NCBI GenBank assembly: GCA_038237235.1 | Contig: JBBRYW010000118.1 | Location: 1 to 10,372, forward strand | Source: JBBRYW01 sp038237235 | GTDB lineage: Bacteria > Actinomycetota > Thermoleophilia > Gaiellales > Gaiellaceae | Length of the DNA stretch: 10,372 nt | Direction of reading: 5' to 3' | Shown: positions 1 through 6,483 of the stretch, in pieces | Layout: each line of letters opens with the position of its first letter | How positions within the stretch are numbered: the stretch's first letter is position 1 | The notes under the pieces: model-generated | Seen by the model: only the letters and a program-made list of their open reading frames with translations | Told to the model about the DNA's origin: nothing | Databases searched by the model: none | Position numbers and translations under genes: made by a program

Positions 1-119
1 CCTACGTTGCGCTTGCCGAAGCCGAAGCGCTCCCGCTCATCACCGACGACGACCGCATCGTCACCGTCGCACCACAAATCGCGATCGCGCTTCGCGCGGC
101 GGCGCGCGACGGCTCCTGA
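1..119 (+). CDS. PIN-domain protein (VapC-like), C-terminal end
   Basis: This is the last 38 residues of a gene that begins before the window; the reading frame starts at base 3 and ends at the TGA at 117-119. The peptide YVALAEAEALPLITDDDRIV is the typical end of a PIN domain: an Ala-rich helix, then a strand with Thr-Asp-Asp-Asp that supplies the last acidic metal ligand of the nuclease site. PIN proteins of this kind are usually VapC toxins, Mg-dependent RNases that cut tRNA or rRNA and are held in check by a small VapB partner encoded just upstream. The partner and the rest of the toxin lie outside the window, so pairing cannot be checked. The gene lies beyond the tRNA fragment at 136-183, on the side that would be host DNA if that fragment is an attachment site. 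Confidence 0.6.
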   Translation, partial: YVALAEAEALPLITDDDRIVTVAPQIAIALRAAARDGS

Positions 120-135
120 ACAGCAATGGTGATGA

Positions 136-183
136 TGGTGGGCCGTGCTGGAATCGAGCCAGCGACCTTGGGATTAAAAGTCC
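136..183 (-). other. 3' fragment of tRNA-Lys(UUU), candidate attachment site
   Basis: Read on the minus strand, this gives the anticodon loop CTTTTAA (anticodon TTT, Lys), the 3' anticodon strand TCCCA, the variable loop AGGTC, a perfect T-stem GCTGG/CCAGC around CTCGATT, the 3' acceptor strand ACGGCCC, discriminator A and an encoded CCA. On the 5' side the match stops after GGA of the anticodon stem; the next two pairs fail, and no D-arm or 5' acceptor strand follows. This is the usual footprint of a tyrosine integrase crossing over in the anticodon loop: the element restores a complete tRNA at one end and leaves a 3' copy at the other. Element DNA should then lie to the right, where the integrase remnant is. 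No complete tRNA-Lys is present in the window. Confidence 0.75.
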
Positions 184-490
184 GTCCGAACAAGTTTCAG
201 CGAGGCGCACCAAACTGAAACGTCCTGCAAGATGGCCGCTTCGAGGATGCAACGAACTGTGACGAACGGCAAGGTGTAGAGCCCACCCCGTACTCTAATC
301 CGTACTCTACGTGTTGCTTGTGATGGCAACAGTCTTCTTTCCTTACTTCCGTGGTGAACGTCGCGCTTGCGGACGCCATGAGACCGGCGACGCCAGCGAC
401 CTCGATTCGGGTACCGCCGAGGTTCTGGGAGTAGCCTCGCGATGTGCAGACAGTGCGATAACAGCGGAACGTCCCTGAGCCCGCAAGCCT
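184..490. other. Non-coding flank of the integrated element
   Basis: No open frame here looks like a protein. Apart from the tandem repeat at 288-309 I see no gene, RNA or clear promoter. It is best read as the attachment-site side of the decayed element, between the tRNA fragment and the recombinase remnant. Confidence 0.5.
288..309. repeat. Tandem 10-nt direct repeat, possible integrase arm sites
   Basis: CCGTACTCTA occurs at 288-297 and again at 300-309, separated by two bases (period 12). It lies between the tRNA fragment and the 3' end of the integrase remnant, where attP arm-type binding sites of tyrosine recombinases normally sit. The role as arm sites is inferred from position and spacing only. 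Confidence 0.4.
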
Positions 491-1131
491 TCAGCTCACG
501 TCCGGCTCACCAATCTCCTCGCACTCCAGGCAGATCCAGTCGGCTCCGACTGTCTCCCGTGCGCTAAGGGTTGCCGGCACCATCGTCACGCCGCAAACGG
601 GGCAGATCGGCGGGCGCTCATCATCCATGCTCGTTAGGTTCGGCTTCTCCGCGCAGTGTCCCGTCACGACTTGTCGTAATTCCGGAACGTCGATCTCGAG
701 GTACGCGCTGAGCATGCCCGCGACCTGCTTCTCACTGCCGGGCATCAGATGCCCGTAGCGGTCGAGCGTCACGGTGATGCTCGAATGCCCCATGTAGCTC
801 GAGAGCGCTTTCGCGTTCACGCCCGCGTCGATCATGAACGCAGCGTAGGTGTGCCGGCATTCGTGCAGGCCGATCGGATCGAGCTGCGTTTGCTTCCAGC
901 TCGCTCGCGCGCGATGCAGTACCGCCTCCGAGAACGCCCCGCTGCGATCGCCACCGAAGACGAGCGACTCTCCGCCCGGCGCGCCGCGGAGAAGCCGGTG
1001 TGCGGCCAACTGGTCGAGCAGCGGCCTCGCGAGCGGTACCCGGCGACGACCGGCCCGGCTCTTGGGCGCGATCAACCCTTTAGGTCCCAGCCTCGCTCTA
1101 CGCGGATGAGGCCGGCGTCGTTGGCGGCGAA
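491..1131 (-). pseudogene. Tyrosine recombinase/integrase, C-terminal half, frameshifted
   Basis: This is the C-terminal half of the catalytic domain of a phage-type tyrosine recombinase. Visible motifs are the beta-strand lysine region APKSRAGRRRVPL, the HxxR box LHECRHTYAA, and MGHSSITVTLDRYGH carrying the third-box histidine and the nucleophilic tyrosine. The N-terminal DNA-binding domain and the first catalytic arginine (usually within GLRRGE) are absent. The strand GLIRVERGWD is readable but in a different frame; one base appears to be missing near 1083, where GACCTAAA would read GACCCTAAA (Asp-Pro-Lys). After the catalytic domain the frame continues into a tail with CPVC and CLEC pairs resembling a zinc ribbon (about 490-630), which is unusual for this family. 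That tail could also be a separate 46-residue protein starting with MDDERP. The 3' end faces the tRNA fragment, as expected for an element integrated there. Confidence 0.75.
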
Positions 1132-1464
1132 GGTGGGTGGCGTAGGTTCCTAAGATGGCGAGCGGCGGCGTTGGGCGCACCGCCGAGGCCGGCCTGTCAG
1201 CAGCGCGAAACTTGCCGATGGTCGTGGAAGTTCGGCGGACGCGAGCCGAGCCTCGGCCGATGCATAGGAGGTGTGAGATGAAGACAGGCGAGCAACTCGT
1301 CCTGCCCTCGGCGCGCGGCCACTGCTCGCGGAGACGGACGAGCTGCTCGGGAAGGCGCTCGCGCTCACCTCCTAGCTTTCCGACGTCTGCGGCAGCAGCT
1401 GGGTGACGTCGTGACGGGACTCTCTGTGACGCCTGGAGCTTTCCAAGATTCTTTCTCGACACCG
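1132..1464. other. Intergenic stretch with an orphan ribosome-binding site
   Basis: No intact gene is seen. A strong Shine-Dalgarno sequence AGGAGGTG precedes an ATG at 1278 on the plus strand and opens with MKTGEQLVLPSARG. A different frame then reads PLLAETDELLGKALALTS up to a TAG at 1373-1375. This looks like a short gene broken by an indel, or its decayed start; I do not recognise it. Confidence 0.3.
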
Positions 1465-2132
1465 CTAGTGCGCGGCGTGGTTGCCGGGTTCGATGAGTCC
1501 GGATTCGTAGGCGAGGACGACTGCTTGGACGCGGTCGCGGAGGCCGAGTTTGTCGAGGATCCGGCCGATGTGGGTCTTGACGGTCGCTGGGCTGAGGAAG
1601 AGCTCGGCGGCGATCTCGTCGTTGGATCGTCCGCGGGCGAGGATGGTGAGGACTTGGAGTTCGCGTTCGCTGAGCTGTTCGAGGCCCGGCGCTGCGGCAT
1701 GCCGGGCGGCGGGCGTTGCACGAAGCGCTCGACGAGTCTGCGGATTATCGTCGGGGCGAGGAGGGTGTCGCCGCGTGCGATGACCCGTACCGCGTCGATG
1801 AGTTGCTCGCGCGGAGCGTCTTTGAGGAGGAAGCCGCTTGCTCCGGCTTTCATCGCGTCGTAGAGGTGCTCGTCGAGATCGAACGTGGTCAGCATGAGCA
1901 CCCGCGGCGGCTCGGGCTCTCGAATCAGCACCCGTGTTGCCTCGATGCCATCGAGGACGGGCATACGCACGTCCATGAGCACGACGTCGACAGGCTGCTC
2001 GCTCACCTGGGCGAGTGCCTCGCGTCCGTCGGCGGCCTCGCCGACGACCTCAAGGTCGGACTGGGTTTCGAGGATCGCTCGGAAGCCGCCGCGCACGAGC
2101 GCCTGGTCGTCGACGATGAGGACGCGGATCAT
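1465..2132 (-). CDS. NarL/FixJ-family response regulator (apparent frameshift)
   Basis: This is the DNA-binding partner of the kinase encoded just upstream. The receiver domain covers residues 1-120: the acidic pair at D8-D9, phospho-acceptor D54 in VVLMDVRMP, the switch Thr at 82-83 (LTTFD) and K104 (FLLKD). After RRLVERFVQRP the frame is lost. A second frame supplies a complete LuxR-type helix-turn-helix: LSERELQVLTILARGRSNDE, then TVKTHIGRILDKLGLRDR, ending EPGNHAAH at a TAG at 1465-1467. Adding one base within the CGCCCGCCGCCC run near 1701-1715 joins the two into about 222 residues, the normal length for this family. The shift falls in the interdomain linker, so it is either a sequencing error or a recent mutation. 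The ATG overlaps the kinase stop as ATGA, implying translational coupling. The target genes are unknown; the divergent gene at 3481 is a candidate. Confidence 0.85.
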
Positions 2133-3357
2133 GTTGCCGGTGACAGCGGGAGGTTGGCGGTGATGACGAAGCCTCCGGCTGGGGGGCGGCTCGTTTGCAG
2201 TTCGCCGCCGTAGAGAGCGACACGCTCGCGCATGCCGACGAGGCCATGACCTGTGCCGTTGCCGTTCGCGCCGGCCTGCCCGTCGTCTGAGATCTCGAGC
2301 AGGAGATCATGGGCGCCGTACCGGATTGACACCCACGCTTGGTCTGCGCCGGCGTGTTTCAGGCTGTTGGTGAGTGCTTCTTGCACGATCCGGTAGGCGG
2401 CGAGGTCGAGCCCGGCCGGCAGCTCGAGCGGGTCGCCGACGACATCGAGTTCAACGTGGAGCCCTGCCTGACCGACGCCGCGGAGCAGCACGTCGAGGTC
2501 AGAGAGTCGAGGCTGCGGGCTGCGGCTGGCGCTCCGGGCGGCTCGCGCAGCAGTCCGAGCATACGGCGTAGCTCAACGAGTGCTTGGCGACCACTGTCCT
2601 CGATCGCGTGTAGCGCCTCCCGCGCTTGCGCGGGCTCTGTGTCGAGCAGCGAGTCCCCCGCTTGTGCTTGTACGACCATCGTGCTGACGCTGTGCGCGAC
2701 CACGTCATGCAGCTCGCGCGCGATCCGAGCGCGCTCTTCCACGAGTGCCTCGCGCGTGCGCTCTTCTCGCTCCGCTTCCAACCGGCCCGTGAGCGTTTCG
2801 AGTTCGCGCGTGCGCACGTGGCGAGCGACGAACGCGCCCGCCAGGAACGGAGGAACGATCGGCACGAACACCGCGGCCAGGTAGTCACTAAGGGTGCCGC
2901 CGGGGCCGAGCACAACTAGCGTGCAGCCAGCGGCCGCCGCCTCTGCCAGACCCAACAGAGAACGCGACATCGGCGAGTAACGGGCAACCGAGTAGACGGC
3001 AGCGACCCATGAGACAACCACCGCGACCGACTCCGGTGGTGCCCCTAGCATCCCCTCCAGCACCGCCGCCGAAAGGATCACGGTCAGCGCTGAGAGCGGG
3101 AACGTCCGCCGCCACACCAACGGCAGCGTCAGCAGGACTGTGGTCGGCACCGCGACAGCATGCGAGGCGAGGCCGGTGTTCCAGGGCGCCCGCCCCGTCA
3201 GCACCTCGGCCTCCGCGAGCACGAACAACGTCACGGCAAGCAGGAGATCGGCAAACGGGGCCGCCAGCGGCCCGCTCCCAACCCGCGAAATCAGCAAGCG
3301 GCGCACAGCTGAACCGTAGACCAGCCGCCGCGTGAAGTCATCCGCCGCAGGTCGCAT
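2129..3357 (-). CDS. Membrane sensor histidine kinase, HisKA_3 type (apparent frameshift)
   Basis: This sensor kinase autophosphorylates on histidine and passes the phosphate to the response regulator that follows. From the ATG at 3357 (AAGGG 7-8 bases upstream) the N-terminal part has about five hydrophobic membrane segments, for example FADLLLAVTLFVLAEAEVL, VPTTVLLTLPLVW and YLAAVFVPIVPPFLAGAFVA. A short coiled coil follows, then the HisKA_3 box ARELHDVVAHSVS with the phospho-acceptor near residue 217. The ATP-binding domain has an N-box (ALTNSLKHAG) and a G-box (GTGHGLVGMRERVALYGG). These two halves are in different frames; one base is missing around 2505-2540, inside GCAGCCCGCAGCC, where frame 1 PAAARSLDSLT should become PQPRLSDLDVLL. 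Repaired, the protein is about 409 residues, typical for the family. No extracellular sensor domain is evident, so the signal is probably sensed in or near the membrane. GTG and ATG starts further upstream (3402, 3495) are possible but lack a good ribosome-binding site. Confidence 0.85.
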
Positions 3358-3480
3358 CCAGGCCCTTTCCGATTCAGCACTTTGGCGTACCGCAATCGCC
3401 ATCGTGGCCGATGCCGGGCGCCCCGGGACAGGCCAAGATCGAACCCGACGACGACCCGACCACCAAAGGAGAAGAGCCGA

Positions 3481-3975
3481 ATGAACACACAACACAGATT
3501 CCGCTCAACGCGCGCGCTGGCCGTGGCGGCAGCGGTTGCCGCTGTCGCCGTGACCATCTTCGTTACGTCGGCTTCCGGGCAACCGGCGGCGACAACGACG
3601 ACAACGACGACGACGACGACCGAGCACTTCTACTTGCACCTTGTCGGCGCCACCAGCGGCAATCCCAAGGTGAAGCCCGGGGCAACGATCACCGCCCAGA
3701 GTGCGGTCTACACCAAGCCCGGCGGCCGCCGCCTCGGCCGCAGCTCCGAACTATGCACCGAGACCGTCGCCTCCCCATTGACGATGCAATGCTCCATGAC
3801 CGTGATCATGGGCGACGACACGTTCACGATGGTCGGAGGCTTCAACCCAGGCAAGACCCCCTACCGGGCCGCACTGGTCGGAGGGACAGGCCGCTACGAG
3901 GGAGCACACGGAGCGTTGCTCTCCCAGACCGCGAAGGGCGCTGCCGAGAACTGGACAATCACCTACGTCAGCTAG
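3481..3975 (+). CDS. Secreted small beta-barrel (allene-oxide-cyclase/dirigent-like) protein
   Basis: This 164-residue protein has a basic N-terminus and a hydrophobic stretch (ALAVAAAVAAVAVTIFVTSA, residues 12-31) ending near ASGQ, so it is probably exported. Next comes a run of ten threonines (39-48) encoded by ACA/ACG repeats, likely a flexible, possibly glycosylated linker. The mature part is rich in beta strands and ends with GDDTFTMVGGF and the GGTGRYEGAHG turn seen in allene oxide cyclase barrel-like and dirigent-like bacterial proteins; actual catalysis is not implied. Two cysteines (92 and 104) could form a disulfide. The ATG at 3481 has a strong AAAGGAGAAG upstream. The gene is divergent from the histidine kinase, with about 120 bases between the starts, so control by that two-component system is plausible but unproven. 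Confidence 0.75.
   Translation: MNTQHRFRSTRALAVAAAVAAVAVTIFVTSASGQPAATTTTTTTTTTEHFYLHLVGATSGNPKVKPGATITAQSAVYTKPGGRRLGRSSELCTETVASPLTMQCSMTVIMGDDTFTMVGGFNPGKTPYRAALVGGTGRYEGAHGALLSQTAKGAAENWTITYVS
3592..3621 (+). repeat. ACG/ACA trinucleotide repeat encoding ten threonines
   Basis: Ten consecutive Thr codons (mostly ACG, with ACA at the first and fourth and ACC at the end) follow the signal peptide. Such repeats can change length by slippage without a frameshift, altering the linker between the export signal and the folded domain. Confidence 0.8.
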
Positions 3976-3989
3976 AGCAGAAACGACGC

Positions 3990-4020
3990 GAGGGCCTGCG
4001 CTCTTCTGAGCACAGCCCTC
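3990..4020 (+). terminator. Hairpin after the secreted-protein gene
   Basis: GAGGGC pairs with GCCCTC and GCTC with GAGC around a TTCT loop, with one bulge and one mismatch between them. It begins 14 bases past the stop of the gene at 3481-3975. No U-tract follows, so it may be a non-canonical terminator or a 3' stabilising hairpin. Confidence 0.45.
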
Positions 4021-4120
4021 GCCCTATAGCCCTCTGCGTCACAACCGAGGGTGGCGGTCAAGCGCCCGGGGGCTCGCGTGGGGGGTGTTCAGCGATGACG
4101 CTTGAGCGTAGTGGCCGCGT

Positions 4121-4765
4121 CTAGGGCAGCGTCCAGAATGGGCCGTCGAGGTCGAGGCTGTCGAGGATCTGCTGGTTTTCGTCTCTGCTGCGAGGGCGCC
4201 AGTCGGGTTGGAGGCGGGTGTCCCACCAGGCGTGGGCGAGGTCGCACAGGGTTTGCGCAGGGATGGTGGCGCCGGGGGGGCGGGGGCCGAGCCATCGTTC
4301 GATGTGTTCTTCCGACCGGAAGAGGTTCATCGAGCTTCAGGTGAAGACGATGTCATCCCACCAGTGCGCGGCGGGCACGAGGCAGTGAAAGAGCAGGTCC
4401 GGGCGGTCTATCCGCCGCTGCGCGACCTCGACTGCGTAGGGCTCGCCACAGTCAGGGCAAGACGACTCGATCCGACCCTCGAGGTCGAGCGCGGCGAGGA
4501 TCCCGAAGGCATCCCACGCGCAGTTGGCATACCACCAGCGGCTGTTGGTCTTCACCCGGTATGCGGTCGGGACGGCCGAGAACGGGTTCGCCATGCGGAT
4601 CTCGTCCGTCGCCGGGTTAAGCACGAGCGCGTGTGCCTCGTGCAAGGCACGCCAGCCAGCACGTATCTGCTCCTCGTCACCGAGCTCGCCTGCGGCGGGC
4701 GCGCGACCGAGCTCAACGAACGCTGCATAGGTGCGGTTGCGAAGTTCGAGAAGTCCGCCGTCCAT
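4121..4765 (-). CDS. MerB-family (organomercurial lyase-like) protein with in-frame UGA at the catalytic Cys; candidate selenoprotein
   Basis: One reading frame of 215 codons runs from the ATG at 4765 to the TAG at 4121, interrupted only by a TGA at 4337-4339 (codon 143). Read through, it gives 214 residues; MerB is about 212. MerB breaks carbon-mercury bonds with Cys96, Asp99 and Cys159. Here NCAWDAFGI supplies C82 and D85 with the same spacing. The third residue falls exactly on the TGA: WWDDIVFT-(TGA)-SSMNLFRSEEH, where homologues have Cys, 61 residues after C82 (63 in MerB). A CPDCG pair (C103, C106) lies between. Sequence on both sides of the TGA keeps the family pattern, including the end WRPRSRDENQQILDSL...GPFWTLP, so the gene looks maintained. 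A SECIS-like hairpin starts four bases after the TGA. I infer selenocysteine at position 143. The alternative is a TGC-to-TGA nonsense mutation, leaving a 142-residue product without the second catalytic cysteine. No merA, merR or merT is nearby, so mercury as substrate is not assured. Confidence 0.75.
4299..4336 (-). promoter_or_regulatory. SECIS-like hairpin directly after the UGA
   Basis: On the minus strand, three bases after the TGA (AGC), TCGATG (4333-4328) pairs perfectly with CATCGA (4304-4299). Inside it, TCTTCC (4323-4318) pairs perfectly with GGAAGA (4313-4308), closing a GGTC tetraloop (4317-4314). A small internal loop, AACC opposite ACA, separates the stems. Bacterial SECIS elements lie in the coding region just after UGA, with the apical loop about 16-37 bases downstream and a G-U in the loop that SelB recognises. 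Here the loop begins 19 bases after the UGA and contains G-G-U. All twelve pairs are Watson-Crick. The bulged U of the E. coli fdhF element is not obvious. Confidence 0.7.
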
Positions 4766-4771
4766 CGGCTG

Positions 4772-4800
4772 ACGCTACCAAACGCTTCCCGCGCGGCCAA
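4772..4800 (-). promoter_or_regulatory. Promoter of the MerB-family gene, probably leaderless
   Basis: On the minus strand, TTGGCC (4800-4795) and TAGCGT (4777-4772) are spaced by 17 bases, a good sigma-A-type arrangement. Only six bases separate the -10 element from the ATG at 4765, and there is no Shine-Dalgarno sequence, so transcription would begin at or next to the start codon. Leaderless mRNAs are common in Actinobacteria. Confidence 0.45.
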
Positions 4801-5594
4801 GGAGTTCGAGCAATGACGCTGACCTGGGCGAGCATCCTCTCGCCTGATCACCGAGGCCGCCTGCCTTCCTCGAGGTTCAGAGGAGCGGCCGAGACCTGGT
4901 TTGTATAACGCCAAGTTCCGTCCATTCCCGTGCCCGCATAATCGGAGACGACGGCGTCCCAATCGTCGACGAGATCAAGGCACGGCCCCAGCTTCCGAGG
5001 AGACTGAGTCGGCGGACGTGGATCCGGGTTCCGGCCGTCCAGATCATCAGCATCTGTCTGGGGCCGGCGCGAGTTCCAGTCTCTGGGCGATCGTCGGAAT
5101 CCGAGCTCGAGCGCCCGGCTCGGATCCGGCGGCGGTACGGTTCCGCGCACATGCCCCGAGCACGCCTGGAAGAGTGAGCGGCCCGGGAGCTGATTGGCGA
5201 AGAGGGGCAGGAGCGGCGCCGAATCGTGCGTCGCTCAGGCGGTCAATGTTCCGAGCCGAAGTCTCCTCGATGGCGACCACCGTGTCTCCACGGTTTGCTC
5301 GCCGTTGTCGATGACGTGACCTCGAGCATCTCATTGAGGTCGGCGAAGCCATCCCATAGCTGTTCGATCACGCTGCGGTCGGCAAGTCGCGTAGCAGAAC
5401 GGATGGTCGCTTGCTCGATCGCGATGAATCGAGGTGGCCGCAGAATGATGTATGCGATCCGCAATCGCGCAGTCGTGAGGGCGCCCCGTAGCGGTTGGAA
5501 GAACGAGCGCGGGCTGACGATCCCGTCAATGACGGTGGACTAGCCGGCGCCGGCGTAGCGTGCCGCCGCGTCCGCAACAATCTGCATCACGACG
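4801..5594. other. Low-coding stretch, no confident gene
   Basis: I see no gene I can name in these roughly 800 bases. The best coding signal is on the minus strand at about 5243-5536. It is open without a good start and reads IVSPRSFFQPLRGALTTARL, then EQATIRSATRLADRSVIEQL and FADLNEMLEV. A neighbouring frame then gives HVIDNGEQTVETRWSPSRRL before a stop, consistent with another single-base deletion near 5320. I do not recognise this protein. A second suggestive minus-strand piece is LDLVDDWDAVVSDYAGTGMD, near 4920-4980. Both are best treated as remnants. Confidence 0.3.
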
Positions 5595-5605
5595 GTGTTC
5601 TGCTC

Positions 5606-5832
5606 ATGGGACTCGGCCGTCTTGGACGCCCGCGTGGGCGGGAGACCACTCCGCGCGAGCTCGCCGATCGCATCACGGAGCTGCGAGAGGGCGGCCTCAC
5701 CTTCCAGGCGATTGCAGCGACGCTCGAGGCCGAGGGTGTGCCCCACGGGGCGGTACCGCTTGGCGTCCTTCCTCTGTCCGCTCGGCGTATCTCACACGTC
5801 GCCGCGAGATAGACGCGCAGGCGACCGCGTAG
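5606..5832 (+). pseudogene. Serine recombinase, C-terminal fragment, frameshifted
   Basis: The frame from 5606 reads GRLGRPRGRETTPRELADRI, then LREGGLTFQAIAATLEAEGVP. This is the linker and helix-turn-helix-like C-terminal segment of resolvase/invertase-family serine recombinases. The match then moves to another frame, RGGTAWRPSSVRSAYLTRRR, ending at the TAG at 5830-5832. One extra C in GTGCCCCACGGGG would join the two as EGVPPRGGTAWRPSS. The catalytic serine domain that should precede GRLGRPR is missing: I searched upstream in all plus-strand frames by eye and found nothing like it. The fragment is therefore inactive as a recombinase and marks a second mobile-element remnant in the window. 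Confidence 0.65.
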
Positions 5833-5919
5833 AGCTGGTGGGAACGACGGTGGTTCGCGCGGCGAGCTTGACAAAACGTTGTCTGAGTAGACGACGCGCA
5901 GCGAGCCCCCGGGGGGTCG

Positions 5920-6165
5920 GTGCGAAATGTAGTAGGAGTGCCCGTATCACTCGTTGCGGTGGCCTTCCGCAGCCTCTCGGCCCGCGCTTCCAAGAGCGGC
6001 GTCCAAATCCGCTGGAGCACGGCTTCCGAGATCGACATGGCGGGCTTCAACGTCTACCGCCAGGTGCACGGCAAGCGCGTGCGCGTCAACCACCGGATCA
6101 TCGCCTCTGCCTCGCGCAGCGGCCATCGCTACTCCTTCGTCGACAGCTCCCTCAAGGGCGGGCCT
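5920..6165 (+). pseudogene. Surface-protein beta-sandwich (fibronectin III-like) domain fragment
   Basis: From a GTG at 5920 the frame reads VAVAFRSLSARASKSGVQIR, then WSTASEIDMAGFNVYRQVHG and KRVRVNHRIIASAS, ending YSFVDSSLKGG. The pattern of WxTASE, AGFNVYR and YxFxD is that of a C-terminal beta-sandwich found on large exported proteins of soil actinobacteria. Normally an aromatic strand (RYWLQ or similar) and a short tail follow. Here the match stops near 6160, and the frame then runs on as low-complexity Arg/Ser sequence to 6258. No signal peptide or preceding domain is visible. It appears to be a displaced piece rather than a working gene. Confidence 0.45.
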
Positions 6166-6205
6166 GCTCGGGTCCTCTCGGGTCGAGTCGCTTCCGGCGT
6201 CTGCC

Positions 6206-6483
6206 CTGTCAGGTTGGCAGGAGCCAGTCGCGGCCGAAGCGGCGCATCTCTTCGATGATCGGCGCGCTCGAATGGGAACGGCGCCCGGGTCGAGCGTGGT
6301 CGACGCCGACCCTCACGCCTGGGGGATCCCCAATCTGATCGTCGCCGACGCAGCGTGATGCCGACGCAGAGCGCAGCGAATCCCGCGCTCGCGATCATGG
6401 CGCTCGCCGACCGGCTCGCCGGTCGGCTCCAGGCGAAGCGCGTGCGCGCTGAGCGGCCACGGCGCGCTGGCTCGTTGCCGTGA
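6206..6483 (+). pseudogene. GMC oxidoreductase, C-terminal fragment, frameshifted
   Basis: Two frames together give the end of a glucose-methanol-choline family flavoprotein: RMGTAPGSSVVDADPHAWGI, PNLIVADA, then in the next frame VMPTQSAANPALAIMALADR LAGRL, stopping at 6481-6483. In this family the segment corresponds to GxPNLxVADxSVxPT...NPxLTIMALA, which contacts FAD and carries the catalytic Asn. One base is missing at about 6352-6355 (GCAGCGTG, where an AGC-GTG pair is expected). The FAD-binding GxGxxG region and most of the substrate domain (some 400 or more residues) are absent, so this is a remnant. It begins directly after the surface-domain fragment, suggesting that the two were joined by deletion or insertion. 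Confidence 0.65.

Noticed and set aside
1716..2213. Plus-strand frame of 165 codons across the response regulator
   Set aside because: Antisense shadow of the receiver domain; the minus strand has all the catalytic residues.
3990..4020. Single CRISPR-like or palindromic repeat unit
   Set aside because: Only one copy in the window; it fits a 3' hairpin.
4121..4330. Separate 69-residue gene starting MNLFRSEEH
   Set aside because: It is the same frame as the upstream part, begins inside a conserved MerB-family segment and has no ribosome-binding site. One gene with an in-frame UGA explains it better.
4208..4816. Long plus-strand open frame of 202 codons opposite the MerB-family gene
   Set aside because: It is the mirror of the MerB-family frame. 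The minus strand has clear family motifs; this one has none.
5868..5873. Perfect TTGACA -35 hexamer
   Set aside because: No matching -10 at 16-18 bases and no intact gene downstream.
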